Shown piece after piece: positions 1-9,106 of a DNA stretch of 64,000 nt (its first letter is position 1; the number at the start of each line of letters is the position of its first letter). The translations under genes and the position numbers were made by a program. The notes beneath the pieces are model-generated. The model ran no database searches, was not told the origin of the DNA, and worked only from the letters and a program-made list of their open reading frames with translations. Source of the stretch: Mycolicibacterium chubuense NBB4 (GTDB lineage Bacteria > Actinomycetota > Actinomycetes > Mycobacteriales > Mycobacteriaceae); the NCBI RefSeq assembly GCF_000266905.1, contig NC_018027.1, forward strand, positions 2,170,001-2,234,000. The letters are read 5' to 3'.

Positions 1-31
1 CGCTGTCGCAATAGTTCTCGAAGAGGGTGCC

Positions 32-847
32 GTGAGTAGTCGCAGCAGCAGACCAGAAGCCTGGCGGTCCTTGGCCCAACGCGGCGTCGACAGCGCCGCG
101 GAGTGGTCGAACCTGCTGGCCGACAAGCTCAACGCCGCCGCCGATCCGCGCGCGAAGCTGCTCCGCAAGCGGCGCTGGGCGTTGCGCCTCGCGGTCTTCT
201 TCACGGTGTCGGCGCTGTTCTGGCTCGCGGTGACCGCGGTGCTGGCGTCGTGGAGCACGCCGGTGTGGGCGTTGTTCATCCCGTCGCCGATCGCGGTCGG
301 CGCCGCTTTCCTGGCCACCCTGGCTTTCCTGCGCTATCGCTGGCTGCGGGGCGAACCCCTGCCGCCGCAGCGCACCGCGTCCGCGCGACGGCTGCCGCCG
401 TGGGGGTCGGCGGCCCGCCAGCCGATGGCCGCGCTGGCTTCCTCCGAGCGGGGCCTGATCTCGCTGCTGGGCGTGATGGAGCGCGGCAGGATGCTGCCTG
501 CCGACGAACTGCGCGACCTGCGGGCGACCGCCGAACAGACCGCGGCGACGATGGCCGCCACGGCCACCGAGGTGGTGTCGATGGAGCGGACGATCAGTTC
601 GGCGCCCCAGTCCCGGTCCCACCTCGCGCCCACCATCGCGGCGTTCGCAACGCAGCTCGACCGCGGTGCCCGCCAGTACAACGACATGGTCTCCGCCGCA
701 GCGCAATTGGTGTCGGCCGCCAACTCCGGGTCGATGTCGAGCTCGCCGATGACGCAGCGGCGGTACCGCGACCAGCTGGCGACGGCGACCGACCGGCTGA
801 CCGGCTGGGCGCAGGCGTTCGACGAGTTGGGCCGGTTGCGGGCCTGA
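32..847 (+). CDS. pspM: PspM-like membrane protein (Rv2743c family)
   Basis: Two adjacent hydrophobic segments (about residues 50-73 and 80-100) follow a basic N-terminus, and the C-terminal half is soluble and predicted helical. Length (271 aa) and arrangement fit the mycobacterial PspM/Rv2743c protein, a membrane partner in the ClgR-PspA envelope-stress response. The GTG start has a GAAGAGGG ribosome site just upstream. In M. tuberculosis the gene follows pspA, which would lie beyond the left window edge. The family assignment comes from overall sequence and from the ephG and Rv2739c-like neighbours, not from a catalytic motif. Confidence 0.75.
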   Translation: MSSRSSRPEAWRSLAQRGVDSAAEWSNLLADKLNAAADPRAKLLRKRRWALRLAVFFTVSALFWLAVTAVLASWSTPVWALFIPSPIAVGAAFLATLAFLRYRWLRGEPLPPQRTASARRLPPWGSAARQPMAALASSERGLISLLGVMERGRMLPADELRDLRATAEQTAATMAATATEVVSMERTISSAPQSRSHLAPTIAAFATQLDRGARQYNDMVSAAAQLVSAANSGSMSSSPMTQRRYRDQLATATDRLTGWAQAFDELGRLRA

Positions 848-850
848 GGC

Positions 851-1309
851 TCAGAACGTCGGGCGCAGGGACGGGAACACCGTCGCGGCGACCGCCCGCA
901 GCGGCGCCTTGACAAGGCAGTCGAAGAGATCGAAGTAGTCGCGCCACAGCGTGATCCGGCCCTCGCGTACCTCGAACGTGCCGCACACCCAGAACTGCAG
1001 CCGCAGCGGTCCGACGATGAGCGCGTCCGTGCGCTCGGTCAGCACCACGGGGCCTTCCGCGGCGATGCGGTGGAACTTCACCGCGAACCCGACCCTGCCC
1101 TCGCCGCTGCGCAGCAGCTTCATGATGCGCGCGCGTCCCCGGATCGAGGGCAGGCCGACGTTCTGCCACAGCAGTTCGGGGGCAGCCAGCGATTCCACGG
1201 TGTCGAAATCCTCGTCGGCCAGCGCGAACAGGAACGACTCCACGGTGCGCGCATTGTCCGCGATCGCCGTAGAGGAGGTCGGCAGCAGCGGATCCTGGGC
1301 ATCAGTCAT
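851..1309 (-). CDS. ephG: Limonene-1,2-epoxide hydrolase family protein EphG
   Basis: A 152-residue protein of the SnoaL/limonene-epoxide hydrolase fold, the length of Rv2740 EphG. This family opens epoxides with a water molecule activated by an Asp-Arg-Asp arrangement, and acidic/Arg residues are present in the C-terminal strands (LWRDYFD near the end). EphG is thought to act on lipid or sterol epoxides. The ATG at 1309 (MTDAQDP) was chosen over an upstream in-frame start because the family begins near there and the extension is low-complexity. It is convergent with pspM (3 bp apart) and divergent from the glycosyltransferase gene. Confidence 0.8.
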   Translation of the reverse strand: MTDAQDPLLPTSSTAIADNARTVESFLFALADEDFDTVESLAAPELLWQNVGLPSIRGRARIMKLLRSGEGRVGFAVKFHRIAAEGPVVLTERTDALIVGPLRLQFWVCGTFEVREGRITLWRDYFDLFDCLVKAPLRAVAATVFPSLRPTF

Positions 1310-1352
1310 ATCGCGTGAGCCTAGTGGCGGACGCTGTGGCAGGGTAGCCCGC

Positions 1353-2525
1353 ATGCGTGTCGCCGTGGTCGCCGGACCGGACCCCGGGCACGCCTTCCCC
1401 GCCATCGCCCTGTGTCAGAAGTTCTCCGCCGCCGGGGACACCCCGACGTTGCTCACCGGCACGCGATGGCTCGAGACGGCCCGCACCGAGCGGCTCGACG
1501 CGGTCGAACTCGACGGGCTGGACCCGACCGCGGTCGACGATGACGCCGATGCCGGCGCCAAGATCCATCAGCGCGCCGCACGGATGGCGGTGCTGAACCG
1601 GCCGCGGATCGCGGAGATGGCCCCCGACCTGGTGGTCTCCGACTCGATCACCGCCTGCGGCGGGCTGGCCGCCGACCTGCTCGGGGTCCCGTGGGTCGAA
1701 CTGAACACCCACCCGCTCTACCGGCCGTCGAAGGGTCTGCCGCCGGTGGGCAGCGGGTTCGCACCGGGCACCGGCCTGCGGGGACGGTTGCGCGACGCGG
1801 CGCTGCGGGCGCTCAGCGCGCGGTCGTGGCGCGCTGGGCTGCGGCAGCGGGCCGAGGCGCGCCAGGCGATCGGGTTGCCGGCCGAGGATCCGGGACCGCT
1901 GCGGCGTCTGATCGCCACGCTGCCCGCGCTGGAGGTTCCGCGCCCGGACTGGCCCGCCGAGGCGGTGGTGGTCGGGCCGCTGCACTTCGAGCCGACGTCC
2001 ACGGTGCTCGAGCTGCCTGCGGGCGACGGCCCCCTCGTGGTGGTGGCCCCGTCGACGGCGACGACGGGCGCGGGCGGACTCGCCGAACTGGCCCTGCAGA
2101 CACTGATTCCCGGCACGGTGCTGCCGCCGGGGGCGCGGGTCGCGGTGTCGCGCCTCGAGAGAGGCGAGGGCGAGGTGCCGCCGTGGGCGGTGGTGGGCCT
2201 CGGGCGGCAGGACGAGCTGCTCGCCCGCGCCGACGTGCTGATCTGCGGCGGTGGTCACGGCACTGTGGCGAAGGCGCTGCTGGCCGGGGTGCCGATGGTG
2301 GTCGTCCCCGGTGGCGGCGACCAGTGGGAGATCGCCAATCGCCTTGTCCGCCAAGGCAGTGCGCGACTCATCCGGCCGCTGACCGCCGAGGCGCTGGCGG
2401 CGGCGACCCGGGAGGTGCTCGAGTCGCCGGGGTATCAGGACGCTGCCCGGCGGGCCGGCGCGACCGTCGCGGACGTCGCCGATCCGGTACGGGTGTGCCA
2501 CGATGCGCTCAGGGCCTGCGCGTAG
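1353..2525 (+). CDS. UDP-glycosyltransferase family protein (Rv2739c-like)
   Basis: A 390-residue GT-B glycosyltransferase of the MGT/UGT type. The N-terminus (MRVAVVAGPDPGHAFPA) has the acceptor-domain Rossmann start with a His. The C-terminal donor half carries CGGGHGTVAKALLAGVPMV followed by GGGDQWEIANR, the nucleotide-sugar binding motif of this family. Its substrate cannot be read from the sequence; glycolipid or natural-product glycosylation is the family norm. It lies 9 bp before the small DUF3046 gene, probably as an operon. The start is the ATG at 1353; an in-frame opening further upstream runs antisense through ephG and is not credible. Confidence 0.82.
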   Translation: MRVAVVAGPDPGHAFPAIALCQKFSAAGDTPTLLTGTRWLETARTERLDAVELDGLDPTAVDDDADAGAKIHQRAARMAVLNRPRIAEMAPDLVVSDSITACGGLAADLLGVPWVELNTHPLYRPSKGLPPVGSGFAPGTGLRGRLRDAALRALSARSWRAGLRQRAEARQAIGLPAEDPGPLRRLIATLPALEVPRPDWPAEAVVVGPLHFEPTSTVLELPAGDGPLVVVAPSTATTGAGGLAELALQTLIPGTVLPPGARVAVSRLERGEGEVPPWAVVGLGRQDELLARADVLICGGGHGTVAKALLAGVPMVVVPGGGDQWEIANRLVRQGSARLIRPLTAEALAAATREVLESPGYQDAARRAGATVADVADPVRVCHDALRACA

Positions 2526-2534
2526 GTTGGGCCT

Positions 2535-2729
2535 GTGCGGTTGACGGAATTCCGCGAGCTGGTGGAGAGTCAGTTCGGCGCGGTACGGGCATCGTCGATG
2601 CTGGTCGATCACGTGCTGACCAGTATGGGCGGCCGCACGGCCGAGCAGGCGATCGAAGACGGTGTCGACCCGCGGGATGTGTGGCGGGCGCTGTGCGCGG
2701 ACTTCGACGTGCCGCGCGACCGATGGTGA
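2535..2729 (+). CDS. DUF3046 family small protein (Rv2738c-like)
   Basis: A 64-residue acidic protein starting with GTG, matching the conserved actinobacterial DUF3046 family that normally sits next to recA-recX. Here it is separated from recA by the inserted hydrogenase block. The pattern includes the family-like core RTAEQAIEDGVDPRDVWRAL. Function is unknown. It is 9 bp downstream of the glycosyltransferase and ends 7 bp from the convergent DUF6390 gene, with no obvious terminator between them. Confidence 0.8.
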   Translation: MRLTEFRELVESQFGAVRASSMLVDHVLTSMGGRTAEQAIEDGVDPRDVWRALCADFDVPRDRW

Positions 2730-2736
2730 GCCCGCT

Positions 2737-3471
2737 CTAAGCTCTCGGCGACTCCGCCGGCCGGTGCCTGGCCGCGTTCACGGCGTGCAGCGTGTGACGC
2801 GTCGCCTCGGCCAGTGCGGTGCGTTCGTCCTCGGTCAGCGTCCCGCACACCCAGCCCCAGTGGGCGCTCACCGTGTCACCGACTGCCGGGGCCCTCGTCA
2901 GCGACGCGCCGTCTCTGCTCCAGCGCACCCGCTCCGGCGCGGGACCACCGAGCGTCAACGTCCCGGCATCGAGGGCCAGCGGTCTCGACACCATCTCGAC
3001 ATGCTCGCCATCGATTGATTCGACTGTGCCCCAACGGATCCGGCAGTTCTGCAGGACACGTAGCGGCGTCCCGGGATCGCGGTCGAGGAAGCGCACCCAC
3101 GGATACACGACGAACACGTGAAAACTGTGATGCGCCAACGTGTGCGCGGGTTCCACCGGCGCGTCCAGCAGGCCCGTCACCTGACCGGCGAACGCCGACC
3201 GCAGCCGCGTCAGCAGCTGACCGGCGTCGACCTCACCGAGGCCGGCACCGCCGACCCAGTAACTGCGCACCACCTCGGGATCGAGGGGGTCGTCGACGCC
3301 GGTCGACTCGGCGATCGCCTGAAGGTACGGCCAGGCTCCGTCGAACTCCCGCGCCACCGAGGCCATCTGCTCGCCGGCGCGCAGCAGCGCCCCCGAGTCC
3401 TCCGGCCCGCAGTAGCCGAGTTCGTTGGGCGGGAACGCGTACTGGGCGAACAGCCGGTGGCCTGCATTCAT
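2737..3471 (-). CDS. DUF6390 family protein, last gene of the hydrogenase operon
   Basis: A 244-residue soluble protein resembling the DUF6390 family found beside [NiFe]-hydrogenase maturation genes in actinobacteria. It contains an HHSFHVF segment and several Cys/Trp residues, but no motif I can assign to a known reaction. Its ATG overlaps the hypE stop by one base (TGATG), so translation is probably coupled to hypE. A TTG one codon earlier is possible but unnecessary. Role is inferred from context only: hydrogenase maturation or assembly. Confidence 0.7.
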   Translation of the reverse strand: MNAGHRLFAQYAFPPNELGYCGPEDSGALLRAGEQMASVAREFDGAWPYLQAIAESTGVDDPLDPEVVRSYWVGGAGLGEVDAGQLLTRLRSAFAGQVTGLLDAPVEPAHTLAHHSFHVFVVYPWVRFLDRDPGTPLRVLQNCRIRWGTVESIDGEHVEMVSRPLALDAGTLTLGGPAPERVRWSRDGASLTRAPAVGDTVSAHWGWVCGTLTEDERTALAEATRHTLHAVNAARHRPAESPRA

Positions 3472-4541
3472 CAACAGATCCGGGGCAGCTGCTCACCGAT
3501 CGGCAGATCCACCACGCGGGTGCCACCCAACGCGGTCTTCGCCACGACCATGCCCGGATGGTCGGCGACGCACGTCCCGATGATCGCCGCGCGCGCACCC
3601 AGCGGGTGGGCGCGCATCGCAGCGAGCACCCGGTCGGCGTCCGCGGCGGGAACGAAGGCGACGAGTTTGCCCTCGTTGGCGACGTAGAGCGGGTCGAGGC
3701 CGAGCATGCTGCACGCGTCGCGCACTTCTGCCGGGATCGGCAGCGCGCGCTCGTCGAGTGTCACGCCGACCCTCGCGGTCTTCGCGATCTCGTTGAGGGT
3801 GGCCGCCATGCCGCCGCGCGTCGGGTCGCGCAGGGTGTGGATGTCGGCGCCGGTCTGGATCATCGCCGCGACCAGGCCGTGCAGCGGGGCGGTGTCGCTG
3901 GCCACCCTGGTGGCGAACTCGAGGCCCTCACGGCAACTCATCACCGCCACCCCGTGCACTCCGATGTCGCCGCTGACGATCACGGCGTCACCCGGCGCCG
4001 CCCGCTGCGGCCGGATGTCGGTGCGCTCGTCGACCAGACCGATGCCCGCGGTGTTGATGTACACCCCGTCGCCGTGGCCGGAATCGACCACCTTGGTGTC
4101 GCCCGTGACCAGCTTGACCCCCGCCGCCATCGCCGCCGTGCCGACCGCCTGGGCGACGCGCGCCAGCTCGTCGAGCGGGGTGCCCTCCTCGAGGATGAAC
4201 GCGGTCGACAGCACCGCCGGGGCGGCGCCCACCATCGCGAGGTCGTTCACGGTCCCGTTGACGGCGAGGTCCCCGATCGTGCCGCCCGGGAACACCATCG
4301 GCTTGACGACGAACGAGTCGGTCGAGAACGCCAGCCGGACACCGCCGAGGTCGACGATCGCGGAGTCACCCATGGCCGCTTCGGCCGCAGGCCCGAACGA
4401 CGGCAGGAACAGGTGCTCGATGAGCTCACCCGACATCGCCCCGCCGCCGCCGTGGCCCATCACGATGTTGGGCGCATCGCGCAGCGGCGCCGGGCAGACC
4501 CACGACTCCATATCGATGGCCGCCTTGGGGGTCTCAGGCAT
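3471..4541 (-). CDS. hypE: Hydrogenase maturation protein HypE (carbamoyl dehydratase)
   Basis: HypE converts the carbamoyl group passed from HypF on its C-terminal cysteine into thiocyanate, giving the cyanide ligands of the [NiFe] site. The 356-residue protein has the glycine-rich start [12 protein letters not shown], the ATP-binding AIR-synthase-like core ([13 protein letters not shown]), and ends exactly in PRIC, the conserved tail carrying the modified cysteine. It overlaps hypD by 8 bp upstream and the DUF6390 gene by 1 bp downstream. All key features are present, so it should be functional. Confidence 0.97.
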   Translation of the reverse strand: MPETPKAAIDMESWVCPAPLRDAPNIVMGHGGGGAMSGELIEHLFLPSFGPAAEAAMGDSAIVDLGGVRLAFSTDSFVVKPMVFPGGTIGDLAVNGTVNDLAMVGAAPAVLSTAFILEEGTPLDELARVAQAVGTAAMAAGVKLVTGDTKVVDSGHGDGVYINTAGIGLVDERTDIRPQRAAPGDAVIVSGDIGVHGVAVMSCREGLEFATRVASDTAPLHGLVAAMIQTGADIHTLRDPTRGGMAATLNEIAKTARVGVTLDERALPIPAEVRDACSMLGLDPLYVANEGKLVAFVPAADADRVLAAMRAHPLGARAAIIGTCVADHPGMVVAKTALGGTRVVDLPIGEQLPRIC

Positions 4542-5634
4542 TGCTCACCTCGAGCCTGCGGTACAGGTAGTACGCCGCGCACGCACCTTCCGACGAAACC
4601 ATGGTCGCGCCAAGCGGATTGCGGGGCGTGCACACGGTCCCGAACGCCGCGCACTCGTGCGGCTTGATCAGCCCCTGCAGCACCTCGCCCGACCGGCACA
4701 CCGCCGATTCCTCGGTGTGGATGTCGGTGACGGCGAACCGGTGTTCGGCGTCGTAGTCGCGGTAGGCGGGCGAGAGCCGCCACCCGCTGCCGGGAATCAC
4801 GCCGATCCCGCGCCACGACCGGTCGGTCACCTCGAACACGTCGGTCAGCATCTGCTTGGCGGCGGGATTCCCGGCCGCCTGCACGGCGCGAGGGTAGGCG
4901 TTCTCCAGCTCGTGACGGCCGGACTCGAGCTGCACGACGGTGCGCCGGATCCCCTCCAGGATGTCGAGGGGTTCGAAACCCGTGACGACGATCGGTATCC
5001 CGTACTTGTCGCACAGCGGCGGATACTCGTCGGTGCCCATCACGCTGCACACATGGCCCGCCGCCAGGAACGCTTGGACCCGGCACGTCGGCGACTCCAT
5101 GATCGCCGAGATCGCCGGCGGCACCAGCACGTGGGAGACCAGCAGCGAGAAATTCTCGATGCCGAGCCGTTTCGCCTGATAGACGGTCATCGCATTGGCC
5201 GGCGCGGTGGTCTCGAAGCCGATGCCGAAGAAGACGACCTCTTTGTCGGGGTTGTCCCGCGCGATCGTCAGCGCATCCAGCGGGGAGTAGACGACCCGGA
5301 CGTCGCCGCCTTCGCTCTTGACGCGGAACAGGTCTTTCTCGCTGCCCGGCACGCGCAGCATGTCGCCGAACGAGCAGAAGATCACGTCCGGGCGGGAAGC
5401 GATCTCGAGAGCCTTGTCGATGACCTCGAGCGGGGTGACGCACACCGGGCAGCCCGGCCCGTGGATCATCTCGATGGTGTCGGGCAGCAGCTGGTCGATG
5501 CCGTGCCGGATGATCGAATGCGTCTGCCCGCCACAGACTTCCATGATCGACCAACGGCGGCTGGTGGCCGCCTTGATCTGCTCGATGAGCCGCAGCGCGA
5601 CGTCGGGATTGCTGAACTCGTCCAGGTACTTCAT
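4534..5634 (-). CDS. hypD: Hydrogenase maturation protein HypD
   Basis: HypD is the iron-sulfur scaffold on which, with HypC, the Fe(CN)2CO group is assembled. The 366-residue protein shows the conserved motifs [25 protein letters not shown] and [10 protein letters not shown], plus the C-terminal 4Fe-4S cysteines (for example [16 protein letters not shown]). The ATG at 5634 overlaps the hypC stop (ATGA), indicating translational coupling. Sequence upstream in the same frame is out-of-frame hypC DNA and was excluded. Confidence 0.97.
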   Translation of the reverse strand: MKYLDEFSNPDVALRLIEQIKAATSRRWSIMEVCGGQTHSIIRHGIDQLLPDTIEMIHGPGCPVCVTPLEVIDKALEIASRPDVIFCSFGDMLRVPGSEKDLFRVKSEGGDVRVVYSPLDALTIARDNPDKEVVFFGIGFETTAPANAMTVYQAKRLGIENFSLLVSHVLVPPAISAIMESPTCRVQAFLAAGHVCSVMGTDEYPPLCDKYGIPIVVTGFEPLDILEGIRRTVVQLESGRHELENAYPRAVQAAGNPAAKQMLTDVFEVTDRSWRGIGVIPGSGWRLSPAYRDYDAEHRFAVTDIHTEESAVCRSGEVLQGLIKPHECAAFGTVCTPRNPLGATMVSSEGACAAYYLYRRLEVSNA

Positions 5635-5948
5635 GACCGCGCCTCCGCATGTCCGTTCGTGTCGGGGTTGGCCACCCCGGCCTGCCGCGCCGCCGACTCG
5701 AAGCCGTCGGCGAACTCCTCTCGGAGCACGCCGAGATGTTCGAACTCCGCGAGGGTGCGCATCGCCGACTCCTCGTCGAGGCGCTGGATCGCGAACCCGA
5801 CGTGCACGACGACGTACTGACCGACCTCGGCATCCGGAATGTACTGCAGGCACACGTCTTTGCTGACACCGCCGAAGTCGACGACCGACATCAGCGTGCC
5901 GTCGCGCTCCTCGATGCTGATGATCCTCCCCGGTACCGCCAGGCACAT
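5631..5948 (-). CDS. hypC: Hydrogenase maturation chaperone HypC (first copy)
   Basis: A 105-residue HypC/HupF protein beginning MCLAVPG, where Cys2 is the residue that binds iron and contacts the large-subunit precursor. HypC shuttles the Fe(CN)2CO unit from HypD to the hydrogenase large subunit. It is slightly longer than typical (75-90 aa) because of a C-terminal helix. The start was fixed by the Cys2 requirement. It lies 13 bp after hypF and overlaps hypD by 4 bp. A second, divergent copy sits on the other side of hypF. Confidence 0.95.
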   Translation of the reverse strand: MCLAVPGRIISIEERDGTLMSVVDFGGVSKDVCLQYIPDAEVGQYVVVHVGFAIQRLDEESAMRTLAEFEHLGVLREEFADGFESAARQAGVANPDTNGHAEARS

Positions 5949-5961
5949 GGCGTCCTCCCTT

Positions 5962-8229
5962 CTATCCCGCGTTGCCGACGATGAGTTGCCCCAGCGCGAT
6001 GCCGCCGTCGTTGGGCGGCACGTAACGATGGGTGAGCACACCGATGCCGTTGTCGGCAAGCATGCCCCGCGTCAGTCCCAACAGCAGCGCATTCTGGAAC
6101 ACGCCGCCGGACAGCACGACCGGATAACCGCTGTTCTCGATCGCCAACTCGACGATCAGTGCGGCGACGGCGCGGTGGAAGCGCGCCCCGATGACCCCCG
6201 CAGAGACACCCGAGCGCCGGTCGGCGACGACGGCGGCGATCACCGGCGCGGGGTCGATCACCGCGGGGGAGCCGTCGTCGACGCGGAACCGATAGACGCC
6301 GACACCGGGGTCGTCCCCGCGCGACAGTCCCTCGAGTTCGATCGCCGCCTGCGCCTCGTAAGCCACCACCTGCCGCACGCCCGTCAGCGCCGCCACGGCG
6401 TCGAACAGCCTGCCCATGCTCGACGTCGGCACGCAGCCGAGTCCGGTCTCGAGCTGGTGGGCCAGCACGCGTCGTTCATCGGCGGGGCAGGCGAGTACCG
6501 GTGGCAGGTCGGACGCCCAGGACAGCCCGGCCGCCCACAGGTGTGCGAGCGCCATCCGGTACGGGCGCAGCACGCTGGTGTCTCCGCCCGCCAGCGGAAC
6601 GTAGCTCAGCCGGGCCAGCCGGCGGAAGCCCTTGTAGTCGGCGAGCAGCACCTCACCGCCCCAGACGGCGCCGTCGGTTCCGTAACCCGTTCCGTCGAAG
6701 GCGAATCCGAGGACCTTCCCGGTGCCGTCGCAACCGTGTTCGGCCATCACCGCGGCGATGTGGGCGTGGTGGTGCTGCACCGTCCGCACCGGGCGGTCCC
6801 GTGCGTTGCGGTGCGCCCAGCCCGTGGAGCGGTACCGCGGGTGTGCGTCGGCGACCAGGACCTCCGGGTCGACCCCGGTGAGCTCGCTCAGGTGACGTTC
6901 GGCGGAGTCGAAAGCCGACAACGTCGCGAGGTCGTCCATGTCGCCGATGTGCTGGCTCAGCCAGGCGTAGGTGCCGTCGGCCACGGCCATCGTGTTCTTC
7001 AGGTCGCCGCCCACGGCGAGCGTCGGTGGCACCGCGACGGGCAGGGCGATCGGCAGCGGGGCATAGCCGCGGGAACGCCGGATCGGCATGTCGGCGCGCA
7101 TCACCGAGTCGTCGCACGGCACCAGGATCGGCCGGTCGTGGGCCAGCCAGCCGTCGGCCAGGGGCGCCAGCCGAACCAGGGCATCGTCGTCGGTGAAGCA
7201 GATCGGCTCCCCGCCGAGATTGCCCGAGGTCATCACCAGCGTCTGCGGGCCCGGCTCGTCCCCGTCGAGGCCGAACAACAGGGCGTGCAGCGGCGTGTAG
7301 GCGAGCATGACGCCGAGATCGGGATTGTGCGGCGCCACCGAGTCGGCGACCGGAGCGCCGGCGCGCCGGGGCATCAGCACGATCGGCCGCGCCTGCCCGG
7401 TCAGCAGCGCGGCCGACGCGGGGTCCACCTCGACCACGGTCCGTGCGGCGGTCAGGTCGGGCACCATGACCGCGAACGGCTTGTCGCCGCGGCGTTTCCG
7501 GGCTCGCAGCGCAGCGACTGCGTCCGCGTCGCCCGCATCGCAGGCGAGGTGGTAGCCACCGATGCCCTTGACCGCGAGTATCTTGCCGTCGCGCAGCAGT
7601 CGCCTCGCCGCGGCCAGGCCGGCCTCGCCGTCGGCCTGGGCTCCGTTCGAGCTCCGGTAGTGCAGGCGCGGTCCGCAGACGGGGCAGCAGATCGGCTGGG
7701 CGTGGAACCGGCGGTCGGCGGGATCGGCGTACTCGCGAGCGCAGTCGGCGCACATCGCGAAGCGCGCCATCGTGGTGGAGGCGCGGTCGTAGGGCAGCGC
7801 GCCGATGATCGTGAACCGCGGCCCGCAGTTGGTGCAGTTGATGAACGCGTGCCGGTGGCGCCGGTCGCCGGGGTCGCGCAGTTCGGCGGCGCAGTCGGCG
7901 CACATCGCGACGTCGGGCGAGGCCAGTGTGCGGCCGCCGTCGGTGCGGGTGGTGTCGCCGATGGTGAAGCCGGTGCCGCCGGCGAGAGGGACATCTGACG
8001 TCTCGACGGCTTCGACGACTGCCAGTGGCGGAGGGTGGTCGCGCAGCCGGCTCAGGAAGTCGTCGATGTCGGCGGCGGCGCCCTCGACCTCCACGACGGC
8101 ACCCGTGCTGTCGTTGCGCACCGAGCCCGACAACCCGAGCAGCGTCGCCTGGCTGTAGACGAAGGGCCGGAATCCGACACCCTGCACCACGCCGCGCACG
8201 CAGACGCGAATCCGCCGACGCCCGGTCAT
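5962..8229 (-). CDS. hypF: Carbamoyltransferase HypF
   Basis: HypF makes carbamoyl-AMP from carbamoyl phosphate and transfers the carbamoyl group to HypE. The 755-residue protein shows, in order, an acylphosphatase domain (VQGVGFRPFVYSQA, about residues 10-95), paired zinc fingers (CADC, CTNC, CADC and CPVC, about 115-190), a YrdC-like domain (KGIGGYHLACDA, about 200-390), and a Kae1-like C-terminal domain (FDGTGYGTDGAVWGGE and HHAHIAAV metal-binding motifs, with LSGGVFQN near the end). The ATG at 8229 overlaps the second hypC stop (ATGA). Full length for the family. Confidence 0.97.
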   Translation of the reverse strand: MTGRRRIRVCVRGVVQGVGFRPFVYSQATLLGLSGSVRNDSTGAVVEVEGAAADIDDFLSRLRDHPPPLAVVEAVETSDVPLAGGTGFTIGDTTRTDGGRTLASPDVAMCADCAAELRDPGDRRHRHAFINCTNCGPRFTIIGALPYDRASTTMARFAMCADCAREYADPADRRFHAQPICCPVCGPRLHYRSSNGAQADGEAGLAAARRLLRDGKILAVKGIGGYHLACDAGDADAVAALRARKRRGDKPFAVMVPDLTAARTVVEVDPASAALLTGQARPIVLMPRRAGAPVADSVAPHNPDLGVMLAYTPLHALLFGLDGDEPGPQTLVMTSGNLGGEPICFTDDDALVRLAPLADGWLAHDRPILVPCDDSVMRADMPIRRSRGYAPLPIALPVAVPPTLAVGGDLKNTMAVADGTYAWLSQHIGDMDDLATLSAFDSAERHLSELTGVDPEVLVADAHPRYRSTGWAHRNARDRPVRTVQHHHAHIAAVMAEHGCDGTGKVLGFAFDGTGYGTDGAVWGGEVLLADYKGFRRLARLSYVPLAGGDTSVLRPYRMALAHLWAAGLSWASDLPPVLACPADERRVLAHQLETGLGCVPTSSMGRLFDAVAALTGVRQVVAYEAQAAIELEGLSRGDDPGVGVYRFRVDDGSPAVIDPAPVIAAVVADRRSGVSAGVIGARFHRAVAALIVELAIENSGYPVVLSGGVFQNALLLGLTRGMLADNGIGVLTHRYVPPNDGGIALGQLIVGNAG

Positions 8230-8480
8230 CCCGACTCCTCGGCGACCTGACCTCTGCCCAGCAGCTCGAGCCCGGCCAGTGCCGCGTCCGCGCCTGCCCT
8301 GTCCGTCTTCTCGACCACGAAGCCCATGTGGATGATCACCCAGTCCCCGGCGGCGAACGTCTCCTCGGGCAGCATCCCGACGTTCACCCTGCGCTGGTCT
8401 CCAGCGACATCGACGAGGGCGAGTTGGCCGCCGTAGCCGGCCACCATGCCGATGACCTGACCCGGAATCCCCAGACACAT
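8226..8480 (-). CDS. hypC: Second HypC/HupF-type chaperone
   Basis: An 84-residue protein beginning MCLGIPGQV, with the catalytic Cys2 and Pro6 of HypC. It is clearly different from the copy at 5631-5948, including in its C-terminal half. In systems with two HypC-like proteins one copy often acts as a chaperone specific to one large subunit (compare HypC/HybG and HupF/HoxL), so the two may divide labour between HypD delivery and HhyL binding. It is in tight order with the protease (3 bp) and hypF (4 bp overlap). Confidence 0.9.
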   Translation of the reverse strand: MCLGIPGQVIGMVAGYGGQLALVDVAGDQRRVNVGMLPEETFAAGDWVIIHMGFVVEKTDRAGADAALAGLELLGRGQVAEESG

Positions 8481-8483
8481 GAT

Positions 8484-8975
8484 TCAGTCCCTTCCGGCCG
8501 CAGCATGGGCCAGGAGGTCGGCGACGACGCCCTCGAGGGCCCGCACCGCGACCGGGACGGCCGCGGCGACGCGTTCCGACAGGCCCAGTGTCTCTTCGAC
8601 CGTGTCGACCTCGCACCCGACGACCACGGTGCGCGGCGGCGTCCCGCCCAGTGCGGTCAGGCTCGCGAACACCGCCGCCGGATCCATCGCGTGCGCGTCG
8701 AGACCGGCCTTCGCCGAGAGGTTTTCGTGGTCGGCCTCGAACACGTGCACCGAGCCGGGCGCGCCGCGGTCGGGCAGCGCGTCGACGAGAACGAGGGTGG
8801 CGCACTCCTCGAGCAGGTCGTAGGCCAGGTGCATGCCGCCGATGCCGTAATCGGCCACCGCGACGCCGGGTCCGAGGTTGCGGGAGACACGACGGATCAC
8901 CTCGGGTCCGAAGCCGTCATCTCCGAGGAAGATGTTGCCGATTCCGGCGACCAGGATTCGTGACGTGATGGGCAC
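8484..8975 (-). CDS. Hydrogenase maturation endopeptidase (HupD/HybD family)
   Basis: A 163-residue protease that removes the C-terminal tail of the hydrogenase large subunit after nickel insertion. It starts with the family signature GIGNIFLGDDGFGPEV, whose acidic residue is a nickel ligand, and contains DYGIGGMHLAYDLLE and the LVDALPDRG strand. The expected substrate is the 22-residue tail of HhyL (after His576). It lies 3 bp from the second hypC and 11 bp after the small membrane-peptide gene. Confidence 0.93.
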   Translation of the reverse strand: MPITSRILVAGIGNIFLGDDGFGPEVIRRVSRNLGPGVAVADYGIGGMHLAYDLLEECATLVLVDALPDRGAPGSVHVFEADHENLSAKAGLDAHAMDPAAVFASLTALGGTPPRTVVVGCEVDTVEETLGLSERVAAAVPVAVRALEGVVADLLAHAAAGRD

Positions 8976-8986
8976 CTGTCCTCAGG

Positions 8987-9106
8987 TCACATCCGGCGCA
9001 TCTTCAGATAGCGCTGGACATCCGGGATCGACCGCACCCCGATGACCGCGCCCGCGAGAATCGCTGCGGCCACCACGACCACGGCGATCCAACCGACTAC
9101 TTCCAT
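8987..9106 (-). CDS. DUF6893-like 39-residue membrane peptide
   Basis: A tiny gene encoding about 39 residues: a short N-terminus, one hydrophobic helix (VGWIAVVVVAAAILAGAVIG), then a basic tail (RSIPDVQRYLKMRRM). Translation was read directly from the sequence. It overlaps the 3' end of the 450-residue gene by 10 bp and sits 11 bp before the protease gene, so it lies inside the operon with matching orientation and spacing. It resembles the short DUF6893 family. It could anchor the soluble hydrogenase or an accessory protein to the membrane; that role is inference. Confidence 0.72.
   Translation of the reverse strand: MEVVGWIAVVVVAAAILAGAVIGVRSIPDVQRYLKMRRM

Noticed and set aside
5839..7998. 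A 719-codon open frame opposite hypF
   Set aside because: Antisense to hypF with no recognisable domain or ribosome site.
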